From Chloroflexota bacterium (GTDB lineage: Bacteria; Chloroflexota; Dehalococcoidia; JACPEP01): a stretch of DNA of 64,000 nt. Where the stretch lies: positions 1 to 64,000 of the forward strand of contig JACPEP010000026.1 in the NCBI GenBank assembly GCA_016183425.1, read 5' to 3'. A model generated the notes under the pieces. It did no database searches and was not told where the DNA came from. It worked only from the letters and a program-made list of their open reading frames with translations. The number at the start of each line of letters is the position of its first letter. Within the stretch, counting starts at the first letter, position 1. A program made the position numbers and the translations under genes. Shown piece after piece: positions 26,601-33,682 of the stretch.

Positions 26601-28463
26601 CTATCCTTTTTTCTTTTGTCTCCCTTTATAAATGTCTCTCAGTTGGGTGTTGATGTCAATACCCTGCCTCTGGAGCTCCCCCCCAGGGCGAAATTTATCA
26701 TCCATGCCTTCCAGAGAGCCATCCAGCAAGGCGGCAAAGGGAAAGTCTTTTCCAGCCGGATCTACCTCTTCCGAAAGACGTAGACGTTCCCATTCTTTGC
26801 GTCTCTTGAGACGCCGCTCTTCCAGACGCTCAACACAGTCCTTCAGCGCCCGCGGGAGCACTTTCTCTTCCAAGGGAGGGATGTCTATGGAGAGCAAACG
26901 CTCACGGTGCTCCTGTAGAGAGGCGTCCCCAGAATCGGTGAGAGCTTGCTCCCCCTGGCTCCAGGCGATGAAGAGCTCCCGGTTCTCACTGGCCTCGAAG
27001 TGTTCCGGCGATAAGTGCTGCCTCACGCCTCGTAGCTGTGGGTAGCGCAAGAGGAGATTGAGACAGTACTCCTCCAGGGTCTCTTTGGGGGAGGGGAGGG
27101 GAGCCTCCCCTTTTTCGGCCCTGGTTTTTCGTCCGGCGGCGGCCATCATGCGCTTCAGGGTCTCGGTGTCAACTTGCACCAGCCGCGCCAGCTTCTGGAG
27201 GTAGTGGGCCCGCTGCACGGGATCGATAATGGCGGCGACATAGGGCAACAGGCGCTTGGCAGCTTCGGATTTGCCCTGGGGTTGGGTCAGGTCTTCCTGA
27301 GAGGTTGTGCGCAAGAAGAGGTGCTCTATCACCGGCTGGGCTTCCGTTACCAGTCGGCTCCACGTGCTTGACCCGTCCTTCAACACATCGTCGGGGTCCT
27401 GGCCCGAGGGCAGCGTCATGACTCTTATCTCGGCATCCGTGGTCTCCTGGTATCTGACCCAGCCCCGCCAGTTAACCTGGGGCACCACCTTGCGCTCCAT
27501 GGCCTGTTCCGCCGCCACCACCCCCCGCCAGGTAGCTTCCTCTCCCGCCGCGTCGGCGTCCAGGGCCAGCACCAATCTGTTGGTCAATCCCTTAAGGAGC
27601 TTCAACTGCTTCTCAGAGAGGGCGGTGCCCATGGAAGCCACCACGTTGGTCTCGCCAGCCTGATGGGCGGCCAGAACATCCATATACCCCTCCACGATGA
27701 CCACCTCTTTCCGCTGTCGCACCGTCTCCCGAGCTCGGTGTAGTCCATACAGGAGGCCGCTCTTGTCAAAGATGGGAGTCTGGGGCGAGTTCAGATATTT
27801 GGGGAGGGAATCGTCCAGAACCCGAGCGCCGAACCCGGCTATCTGCCCGCGACTATCCCGAATAGGAAACATGATACGGCCACGGAAGCGAGGGTAGAGC
27901 CCCCCCTCCCGCTCCACCACCAGGCCGGCGGCCAGAAGGGTAGGCGTTTCATAGTCCTGGGAGCGAAGAGGCTCTAAGAAGACTTCTTTTCCCGAAGGGC
28001 TGTAGCCCAGTTGGAAATCGGCCACCGTTTGTGGGTTTAAGCACCTTTTCTCCAGATAGGCTCGGGCCGCCGCCCCCTCCGGAGAGCGCAGAAGAAAGTG
28101 GTGATAAAGCAAGGCCGCCGCCTCATTGGCCGCCCGCAGGCGGGCCAACTCCTTCTCCTGGGCAGTGTCTTTTTCTCTGGTCACCAGGGTTACCCCGGCC
28201 CTTCGTGCCAGAAGAGGCAAAACCTCGCTGAAGGTAAGCCCCTCCCGCTTCATAACGAAGGAAAAGGCATCTCCCCCCGTACCGCAGGCGCCGAAGCAGT
28301 GCCAGTTCTGCCCCTCCGGGAAGACGTAGAAGGAAGGCGTCTTCTCGCTGTGAAAGGGGCACAGGGCCTTAAAGTTGCGCCCCGATGGTTGGAGTTTTAC
28401 TCCGTAGGACTCCACCACCTCCACAATATCCAGCCTGGCCTTTATATCTTGGATCGTGCTCAT
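26601..28463 (-). CDS. dnaG: DNA primase
   Basis: A 620-residue bacterial primase. The CHC2 zinc finger occupies the N terminus (CPFHSEKTPSFYVFPE then WHCFGACGTGGDAFSF), the catalytic core has PKYLNSPQTPIF, and the TOPRIM motifs are VIVEGYMDVLAAHQAG and LALDADAAGEEAT. The C-terminal helicase-binding domain is present. It synthesises RNA primers at replication forks. It lies between rpoD and the HD-domain dGTPase gene, all minus strand, with short gaps. Confidence 0.95.
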   Translation of the reverse strand: MSTIQDIKARLDIVEVVESYGVKLQPSGRNFKALCPFHSEKTPSFYVFPEGQNWHCFGACGTGGDAFSFVMKREGLTFSEVLPLLARRAGVTLVTREKDTAQEKELARLRAANEAAALLYHHFLLRSPEGAAARAYLEKRCLNPQTVADFQLGYSPSGKEVFLEPLRSQDYETPTLLAAGLVVEREGGLYPRFRGRIMFPIRDSRGQIAGFGARVLDDSLPKYLNSPQTPIFDKSGLLYGLHRARETVRQRKEVVIVEGYMDVLAAHQAGETNVVASMGTALSEKQLKLLKGLTNRLVLALDADAAGEEATWRGVVAAEQAMERKVVPQVNWRGWVRYQETTDAEIRVMTLPSGQDPDDVLKDGSSTWSRLVTEAQPVIEHLFLRTTSQEDLTQPQGKSEAAKRLLPYVAAIIDPVQRAHYLQKLARLVQVDTETLKRMMAAAGRKTRAEKGEAPLPSPKETLEEYCLNLLLRYPQLRGVRQHLSPEHFEASENRELFIAWSQGEQALTDSGDASLQEHRERLLSIDIPPLEEKVLPRALKDCVERLEERRLKRRKEWERLRLSEEVDPAGKDFPFAALLDGSLEGMDDKFRPGGELQRQGIDINTQLRDIYKGRQKKKG

Positions 28464-28482
28464 AACTCCGCTCCGAATGACG

Positions 28483-29523
28483 TTACGAGAAGCCCATTCC
28501 CTGCCACAGGTTAAGGGCGAACTGGTCCGTCATGCCTGCGACGTAATCCACCACCCGCCGCTCTAAAGAATCGCCGGTGACAACGTGTTCCTGAGGGAGA
28601 CGTCCCTCTTCTTCAATGAAGTAGTGGTACAGATCCCGCACCACCCGCCGCGCCTGGACTGCCTCCCGAGAGGCGGCGCTGCTGAAGTAGACGTGCTGGA
28701 AGAGGAAATCCTTAAGAGTGTTGGCTGCCTCCAGCACCGGTAGGCTCATGGCGATAATGGGCCCCTCCCCACCACCTCCGTCTCCAGTAGCCGCCCAGGA
28801 GGTGGCGATGACGTCACACACCAGGGTGTCTATACGCTGAGCTGGAGTATGCCCCAAAAGAGGAGTTGCCCGGGGAGGCAGGTCTTCCTCCGTAATGACG
28901 CCCGCCCGGATGGCATCGGCGATGTCGTGGTTGATGTAGGCGATAGTATCGGCCAGCTTGCAAATCTGGCCCTCCAGGGTGGCGGGAAGCTCCCACCCCT
29001 CGTCCAGGATGCCGGTACGGCTCTTGGAGTGCTTCAGGATGCCCTCCCGTACCTCCCAGGTGAGGTTCAGACCGAGGCCTTCCTTCTCCAACACGTCCAC
29101 CACCCGCAGGCTCTGTTCGTTGTGGCGGAAGCCCTGAGGCAGAAGCTCATCCAGGACCTCCTCACCGGCGTGGCCGAAGGGGGTGTGTCCCAGGTCGTGA
29201 CCCAGGGAGATGGCTTCTGTCAAATCCTCGTTGAGGTTGAGGGCACGAGCGATGGTGCGGGCAATCTGAGACACCTCCAGGGTGTGGGTCAGACGGGTTA
29301 CGTAGTGGTCGCCCGATGGTGCGATGAAGACCTGAGTTTTGTGCTTCAGACGTCGGAAAGCCTTGGAGTGAATGATGCGGTCCCGGTCTCTCTGAAAGTC
29401 AGTGCGCACGGGAGACTGCTCCTCTTGGCGTGCCCGGCCCCGCGAGAGGCGGGAGCGGGCGGCGAAGGGGGAGAGGGTCTCCTCCCGCTCCTCCAGCCGA
29501 AGTCGCACGCGGCTATCCATCAA
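28483..29523 (-). CDS. dGTP triphosphohydrolase-like HD-domain protein
   Basis: A 346-residue protein of the dGTPase family. HD residues are at RLTHTLEVSQIARTIARAL (H) and ISLGHDLGHTPFGHAGEEVL (HD), with the later ADTIAYINHDIADA segment. The N terminus RDRDRIIHSKAFRRLKHKTQVF is typical. It hydrolyses dGTP or other dNTPs to nucleoside and triphosphate. It overlaps the start of the following small receiver-like gene by 4 bp upstream (ATGA type), so these two are coupled, and it precedes dnaG. Confidence 0.9.
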   Translation of the reverse strand: MMDSRVRLRLEEREETLSPFAARSRLSRGRARQEEQSPVRTDFQRDRDRIIHSKAFRRLKHKTQVFIAPSGDHYVTRLTHTLEVSQIARTIARALNLNEDLTEAISLGHDLGHTPFGHAGEEVLDELLPQGFRHNEQSLRVVDVLEKEGLGLNLTWEVREGILKHSKSRTGILDEGWELPATLEGQICKLADTIAYINHDIADAIRAGVITEEDLPPRATPLLGHTPAQRIDTLVCDVIATSWAATGDGGGGEGPIIAMSLPVLEAANTLKDFLFQHVYFSSAASREAVQARRVVRDLYHYFIEEEGRLPQEHVVTGDSLERRVVDYVAGMTDQFALNLWQGMGFS

Positions 29524-29888
29524 AGGCTTCCACCGCCTTTGGCGAACTTCGATATGACAGTCTCTAGCTCCTCCGTGACGGTAAACACAGCGTCCGGCAC
29601 ATCGGCCCGCACCCTGGCTACCGCCTCTTCCTTGCCGTCCACAAAGACGATAGGCAAATGACGTGTCGCCTTGAGAGAGCGTAGATAGCGGGCGGTTTCC
29701 CGTCCGTGGGAGGGAAGACGGGTGAGGTAAATCACCACCACATGCGGCGGATTCTCCTTTATGCGTTTGCCGGCGCGGGCGCCGTCTTCGGCCTCCACTT
29801 CAACCTGCCATCCCCGAGCGCGCAGGGGTATGGCGAACTCCGCCGCTTCTGATGCGCTCCAGTGTATCAAAAAAAGCTTGCCTTTCAT
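29520..29888 (-). CDS. Receiver-like protein, possibly without phosphoacceptor
   Basis: A 122-residue protein with the alternating pattern of a CheY-like receiver: KLFLIHWSASEAAEFAIPLRARGWQVEV, then HVVVIYLTRLPSHGRETARYLRS, then LPIVFVDGKEEAVARV. The usual phosphorylated aspartate position reads as VIYLTRLP, so phosphorylation is doubtful and this may be a pseudo-receiver. Its stop overlaps the dGTPase start, suggesting co-expression. Confidence 0.65.
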   Translation of the reverse strand: MKGKLFLIHWSASEAAEFAIPLRARGWQVEVEAEDGARAGKRIKENPPHVVVIYLTRLPSHGRETARYLRSLKATRHLPIVFVDGKEEAVARVRADVPDAVFTVTEELETVISKFAKGGGSL

Positions 29889-29939
29889 CCCTTTGACCTG
29901 AAGGAGTGTTAGATGACTAATGTTGTGGTAGCGAATATA

Positions 29940-30248
29940 TTAAACACCCATTGCCTTTTTTCTGCAATCTTCCACAATCTCGTTAGGAACCATTCTTAAC
30001 GCTATGAAAACCAAGAGGGGTACAATGACGATGTCATCAAGAGCGCCCAGCACCGGTATAAAATCGGGAATGATATCGAAAGGCAAAACTAAATAGCCAA
30101 CTGCCAGACCGAGAAAAAACTTGGCCCGTTTCGGTGTCCGGCCATCTTTCAGCACGAGCTGATAGGTCCTGATCTCCCGCTTAAAACGCCCACCGACTGC
30201 TTTGAGCCTATCGAACATAAATTTGAGACTGTTTAATATCACCCCCAA
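29940..30248 (-). CDS. DUF1232 (YkvA-like) membrane protein
   Basis: A 102-residue protein with the DUF1232 signature YLVLPFDIIPDFIPVLGALDDIVIV in its second half, making one or two membrane segments, and a basic N-terminal part. The family's function is unknown. A 277-bp space follows, with several G5/C5 hairpins (30247-30320) but no recognised gene. Confidence 0.8.
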   Translation of the reverse strand: MGVILNSLKFMFDRLKAVGGRFKREIRTYQLVLKDGRTPKRAKFFLGLAVGYLVLPFDIIPDFIPVLGALDDIVIVPLLVFIALRMVPNEIVEDCRKKAMGV

Positions 30249-30525
30249 ACCCCCTCAAGGGGGTTCAAGGAAACCCTTCGAGGTTATATTTATTCGGGGG
30301 CACATCCCCCGTTCCCCCTGCCAAAGGGGGTTCACCCTTTAGACTCCTTTTGTTTCCCTAGCCGTTTCCCCGTGTCCAACCAGCACGCGGAGACAGTTGC
30401 TCTAGACTCCCCATTGTTAAAAAGGCTCATTTGCTTCCTTGTCACAGATTTTGTCTCAAGGCACCTACCGCAGGCGCTGGGGCATGCGGCTCTGGAGGCG
30501 CTGGATGAGGCCCTTGGCTTCCAGG
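30249..30525. other. Intergenic stretch with hairpins
   Basis: AACCCCC/GGGGGTT arms near 30247-30266 and GGGGG/CCCCC arms near 30295-30340 can form short stems between the DUF1232 gene and the DUF5615 gene. Overlapping ORFs on both strands have no recognisable family and I do not treat them as genes. Confidence 0.4.
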
Positions 30526-30897
30526 TCAATCCCCACCAATTGGCAAGGGGCGGACACGAATACGAGCCTCGTCGAATACGACCACACTACCCTGTTCCAA
30601 AGACTCCTGAACAGTCGGCAGGTTTGCGAGCAGAAGCGCTAACTGAGAATTAGGGCGCTTCGGTGAGCGACGAAAGAGAACTAAGGACGGCTTCTTCTCC
30701 CGACGAAGGGACAGCAGCGTACCGAAGTCGGTGTCTGCCGAGACCACAATGCGCTCCTCAGTAGCAGCTCGCTCAAAGACTTCCTCATCCGATGCCTTTT
30801 GCCTTCCGTAATCACGCACGTGGGCAGCGTCATGTCCTGTCTGCCGCAGCCCTTCGGCCACCCACGGCGATAGTGCGTTGTCCACCAGGAACCTCAA
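30526..30897 (-). CDS. DUF5615 PIN-like toxin
   Basis: A 123-residue PIN-like nuclease. Family features are the N-terminal [27 protein letters not shown], with an aspartate in the active-site position, and [11 protein letters not shown] with the further acidic residues. It is usually partnered by DUF433 proteins as a toxin-antitoxin pair, and its start overlaps the stop of the DUF433 gene here by 4 bp. Confidence 0.85.
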   Translation of the reverse strand: MRFLVDNALSPWVAEGLRQTGHDAAHVRDYGRQKASDEEVFERAATEERIVVSADTDFGTLLSLRREKKPSLVLFRRSPKRPNSQLALLLANLPTVQESLEQGSVVVFDEARIRVRPLPIGGD

Positions 30898-31124
30898 GGG
30901 GCAGACACCAGCGGAAGTTCGCGCTCGCGCAGCGCCTCCGCGGCGTAGCGCAGGGCCTCCCTGATGTCTTCCGGTTCAAGGTCGGGAAACGCTTGCAGGA
31001 TCTCTTCTTGGCTCATCCCATCGGCAACCATTCCAACCACGGTTGCCACGGGGATGCGCAATCCTCGGAGGCAAGGCACGCCCCCCATTTGGCGCGGGTC
31101 TACGGTGATTCGGGTGAATGGCAT
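30894..31124 (-). CDS. DUF433 antitoxin
   Basis: A 76-residue winged-helix-like protein with [34 protein letters not shown] and [23 protein letters not shown], the DUF433 core. It is the upstream partner of the DUF5615 gene, with which it overlaps, and has an AGGAGG site. It probably neutralises the PIN-like toxin and may regulate the pair. Confidence 0.88.
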   Translation of the reverse strand: MPFTRITVDPRQMGGVPCLRGLRIPVATVVGMVADGMSQEEILQAFPDLEPEDIREALRYAAEALRERELPLVSAP

Positions 31125-31174
31125 ACGGTTTACCTCCTACTCACATACGAGGAGTCAGTCCTTCTTGTTGTCCC

Positions 31175-31429
31175 CTATGATTTGGGACGCTTGAAGTAAA
31201 CAACATGGTGGCTCGAATTGTCGCCCCCTTCGGTCCCACATCCCACCATTTCCCAGCCCTCTTCTCCCAGGCGGGCAATCGTCCGACCTACTTCTGCGGC
31301 TTCTTTGCCTTTGATTTGGATAACCTGGACTCCCTCCGCCGTGAAATGCCAGATTGCAGGATAGTACGGATTAAGGTCGCGGGTAAGTTTCCCAATGCCG
31401 ACAACCGCACAATACTCCCATTTTGACAT
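31175..31429 (-). CDS. DUF4177-like small protein
   Basis: An 84-residue protein from the ATG at 31429 (GGAAGGAG upstream); the longer ORF start adds unrelated sequence. It begins MSKWEYCAVVGIGK and ends RLGEEGWEMVGCGTEG... YFKRP, the pattern of DUF4177 and related small proteins. Function is unknown. It lies between two DUF433/DUF5615 modules. Confidence 0.65.
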   Translation of the reverse strand: MSKWEYCAVVGIGKLTRDLNPYYPAIWHFTAEGVQVIQIKGKEAAEVGRTIARLGEEGWEMVGCGTEGGDNSSHHVVYFKRPKS

Positions 31430-31548
31430 GCTATTCTCGTACTCCTTCCTTAGGCCCCAATGGCGGCTAACATTTTGCCTGTTTGCCAAGCGCCGAAGCA
31501 TTTGGGCGAACGAAGCGAACTACAAACGTGCTGCCAAGTGCCCTCGGG

Positions 31549-31794
31549 CTAGGTTTGGTGCTTCGCAATAATCTCCCGAACAACGGGCACCAGTTCGTTA
31601 GGGACCTCCATCACAGTTTGGGTTTGATCCTCAAAAGCTGCCTCATCCTCCGCCACGGCCTCTTCTTCTGTCTGCTCGTTATAGTAGGCAAGAACCCGGC
31701 GAACCCTCTCTTCGTTCCACCCTGCTGGGAACTTACTTTGCTTCATGTCCTTCGGCTTCCAGTTGATGAATCCGAATCCGATCCACTTCAGCAA
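31549..31794 (-). CDS. Small acidic protein found with DUF5615 modules
   Basis: The internal methionine beginning MKQSKFPAGWNEERVRRVL (start at 31746) is a better start than the 31794 methionine. It contains YNEQTEEEAVAEDEAAFE, a motif I recall from short antitoxin-like proteins, though no Pfam name can be asserted. It follows the frameshifted DUF5615 gene. Confidence 0.5.
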   Translation of the reverse strand: MLKWIGFGFINWKPKDMKQSKFPAGWNEERVRRVLAYYNEQTEEEAVAEDEAAFEDQTQTVMEVPNELVPVVREIIAKHQT

Positions 31795-32117
31795 TCCACA
31801 ACTGTTTCTCAGCAGACATCTGAGAAAGCGCTTGTAAAAACTGGCGAACCAGTTGCTCTAACAAAGTCAGGCTGGGGTTTCTAGGGACCCGAATGACAAC
31901 AATGCCACCCGCCTGGTCTGGTGGAAACCGAGGTGACATCGGCAAAATCCAAGTCCAGCGTCACCAGACAGCGCTGCTCTGCACAACACACTTCGTAGAG
32001 GTGCTGATCTGAACAGCCCAGGAGCCCTTGGTTGCGAACCGTTTGAACGTCATGCCCAGCGACTCGGAAGAGTTCTTGGGTTCGTGTTCCAAAGTTCTCG
32101 TCGAGTTTGAACCTCAT
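31733..32117 (-). pseudogene. Frameshifted DUF5615 PIN-like toxin
   Basis: The 5' part (32117 to about 31930) reads MRFKLDENFGTRTQELFRVAGHDVQTVRNQG and LVTLDLDFADV, a DUF5615 N terminus. Then the frame moves: the continuing family sequence FPPDQAGGIVVIRVPRNPSL and the C-terminal helices are in another frame from about 31932 to 31733. A one-base insertion or two-base loss near 31931-31936 explains it. The toxin is probably inactive unless the shift is a sequence error. Confidence 0.7.
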
Positions 32118-32356
32118 CCCGTTGCCTGGATGGGAATTTCAACATAGCGTTCTCTGGCCATCTCAGCACCATAGGCGATGGCGGCCCGAATGTCCTGCAC
32201 GCTCAGTTGAGGATACTCGACAATGATCTCTTGCGGGGTCATCCCGTTGGCCAGGAGATCGAGAATGAGGGAGACCCAGATTCGGGTCCCCCGAACGCAG
32301 GGCTTGCCGAAGCAAACGTTTGGGTCAATAGAAATGCGCCCCAAGAGTGGTTCCAT
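32114..32356 (-). CDS. DUF433 antitoxin, second module
   Basis: An 80-residue protein from the ATG at 32356, preceded by GAGAGGAAG. It reads MEPLLGRISIDPNVCFGKPCVRGTRIWVSLILDLLANGMTP in three overlapping blocks typical of DUF433, then EYPQLSVQDIRAAIAYGAE. It overlaps the frameshifted DUF5615 gene by 4 bp as in the other module. It may have become an orphan antitoxin. Confidence 0.85.
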   Translation of the reverse strand: MEPLLGRISIDPNVCFGKPCVRGTRIWVSLILDLLANGMTPQEIIVEYPQLSVQDIRAAIAYGAEMARERYVEIPIQATG

Positions 32357-32567
32357 TGTTGTGCTTCCTCTCTTATTCGTTCCGTTGAATGGCGCTTCTG
32401 TGTTTAGGCACAATGGCGGCAAACGTCTTGCCTGTTTGCCAAGTGCCCAAGCAATTAGGTGCCGATTGGCGTCCCATCCATATGTAGCTCAGGCTACTGC
32501 TTTGGGCGCTTCAGAAAAAAGAACCACCCTTCAGAGTTCACCATTGACCCAGCGCCAACCTTACAAC

Positions 32568-32963
32568 CTACTTTACCAGCTTCCCTACCCACTTAGCCAT
32601 GCCACCCATTAGGTTGGAGACCTGGCGGTAGCCTCGCTCAGCGAGAAGGGTGCCGGAAACATCGCCCATACCGCCCACGTGGCACACCAGCACTATGTCG
32701 TCGTCGGGGTTCAGCTCGTTCATTCGCTGGTTGAACTCCTCAAAAGGGATGTTCTTGGCTCCGGGAACATGGCCGGCCTGGTACAGCTCTGGCTCCCTGA
32801 GATCGACGATGACCATCTTTGTTCCGGCATCCATCTTGGCCTGAAGCTCCTGGGCAGTTATTGTGGAATAGCCCGCCTTGGCCGGCTTGTTGACGACCAG
32901 GTAAACAATGCCTATGACAACAGCCGCCAGCAAAACAACCAGTGCCCCATGACTAGGCTTCAC
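32568..32963 (-). CDS. Membrane-anchored rhodanese-domain protein
   Basis: A 131-residue protein with one N-terminal membrane helix (GALVVLLAAVVIGIVYLVV, residues 6-24) and a single rhodanese domain outside the membrane. The domain has DLREPELYQAGHVPGAKNIP and the active-site loop VCHVGGMG with catalytic cysteine. It transfers sulfane sulfur or handles related chalcogens. The start is GTG, 12 nt after the stop of the candidate selenoprotein, so the two are translated from one message. Confidence 0.85.
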   Translation of the reverse strand: MKPSHGALVVLLAAVVIGIVYLVVNKPAKAGYSTITAQELQAKMDAGTKMVIVDLREPELYQAGHVPGAKNIPFEEFNQRMNELNPDDDIVLVCHVGGMGDVSGTLLAERGYRQVSNLMGGMAKWVGKLVK

Positions 32964-32975
32964 TAAGTTATCCTT

Positions 32976-33287
32976 TCACCCTATCAAAAAGTAGTATTGG
33001 GAGTATAGATAATAGCCTGCGGAGATTATGTAAAGCAAAGTAGATACCCAAAGAAGCCTCGCATGGACAGGGCGCACCAGACTTCGTCCCTTCCAGGCGC
33101 TGTAGTGGGCCACGAACAAGGCGCCCATGCCTACGGCTAAGAACCAGACCTGATATTTTGAGAAAAATACGGTTGTGCTGAAAGCGAGCCCGCTCAGACC
33201 GAGGGGCAGGACAAGGATCGGAGCAAATCAGGCCAGGCAGGTAACGGTTGACGCGACCATGGTCAAGAAAGCGGTTATTCTCCTCAT
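32976..33287 (-). CDS. Candidate selenoprotein: small membrane protein with CxxU motif (MerT-like)
   Basis: From the ATG at 33287 (AGAGGTG at 7 nt) the frame encodes 103 residues if the TGA at 33230-33228 (codon 20) is read as selenocysteine: MRRITAFLTMVASTVTCLA, then U, then FAPILVLPLGLSGLAF and two further hydrophobic segments (KYQVWFLAVGMGALFVAHY; LLWVSTLLYIISAGYYLY). The result is a CxxU motif at the end of membrane helix 1, where MerT-like mercury transporters carry cysteines. A stem-loop typical of bacterial SECIS elements follows. A nonsense mutation is the alternative; no sel gene lies in this window to test it. Confidence 0.65.
33188..33207 (-). promoter_or_regulatory. Candidate bacterial SECIS hairpin
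   Basis: On the minus strand, GCCCCTC-GGTCT-GAGcGGGC forms a 7-bp stem with one bulged C. The apical loop GGTCT is the loop known from E. coli fdhF. The loop starts 27 nt after the in-frame TGA, inside the 16-37 nt window accepted for bacterial SECIS elements. Confidence 0.6.
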
Positions 33288-33318
33288 TACTATGCACCTC
33301 TATAAATGGCTCACTACT

Positions 33319-33324
33319 ATTATA
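33319..33324 (-). promoter_or_regulatory. -10 element of the selenoprotein-rhodanese pair
   Basis: A perfect TATAAT on the minus strand lies about 32 nt before the ATG at 33287. No good -35 box is seen at 16-18 nt, so this is only a partial promoter call. Confidence 0.4.
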
Positions 33325-33374
33325 CAGGACTATGGATTAACAAGCCTTCTTTTTCATTTTGGCTCCCCCTGGCT

Positions 33375-33452
33375 CTATTTGTCCCGCTCCACTCCGGCCA
33401 AAGCCGCCTGGGCGGCGGCCAGGCGGGCGATGGGAACCCGAAAGGGTGAGCA
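33375..33452 (-). pseudogene. Duplicated 3' end of the PPDK gene
   Basis: It reads CSPFRVPIARLAAAQAALAG then VERDK and stop, equal to the last 25 residues of the PPDK at 33683-36505 (which ends VERDR), starting exactly at its catalytic cysteine. DNA identity is high with scattered changes. A HicB gene lies between the two copies. Confidence 0.8.
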
Positions 33453-33458
33453 GACCAC

Positions 33459-33677
33459 TCAAGCAACCTTTACCCGAGCCAACTCCAAAGGAAACGGCTC
33501 TTCGGGCAGGGGGTCGCCGGTGGCGGCCAGGCTTTCCAGACACCCTTCAATGGCCTCTCTGGCATTTTCCAGGGCCTTTTCCTTGGTGTCGCCCCAGGTA
33601 TGACAGCCTGGGATTACGGGAACCGAGGCCAGCCAGTTGCCCTCCTCGTCCTCTTGCAAAATGACAGTGTATTCCAT
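33459..33677 (-). CDS. HicB-family antitoxin-like protein (solitary)
   Basis: A 72-residue protein with the HicB fold: MEYTVILQEDEEGNWLASVP then IPGCHTWGDTKEKALENAREAIEGCLESL. No HicA toxin is adjacent. It starts 5 bp after the PPDK stop and ends 6 bp before a duplicated PPDK 3' end, so it seems to have entered with, or been bracketed by, that duplication. It may be expressed from the PPDK message. Confidence 0.8.
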   Translation of the reverse strand: MEYTVILQEDEEGNWLASVPVIPGCHTWGDTKEKALENAREAIEGCLESLAATGDPLPEEPFPLELARVKVA

Positions 33678-33682
33678 CAGCC

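Noticed and set aside
30372-30653. Plus-strand ORF of 93 residues
   Set aside because: It overlaps the DUF5615 gene on the other strand and has no family features.
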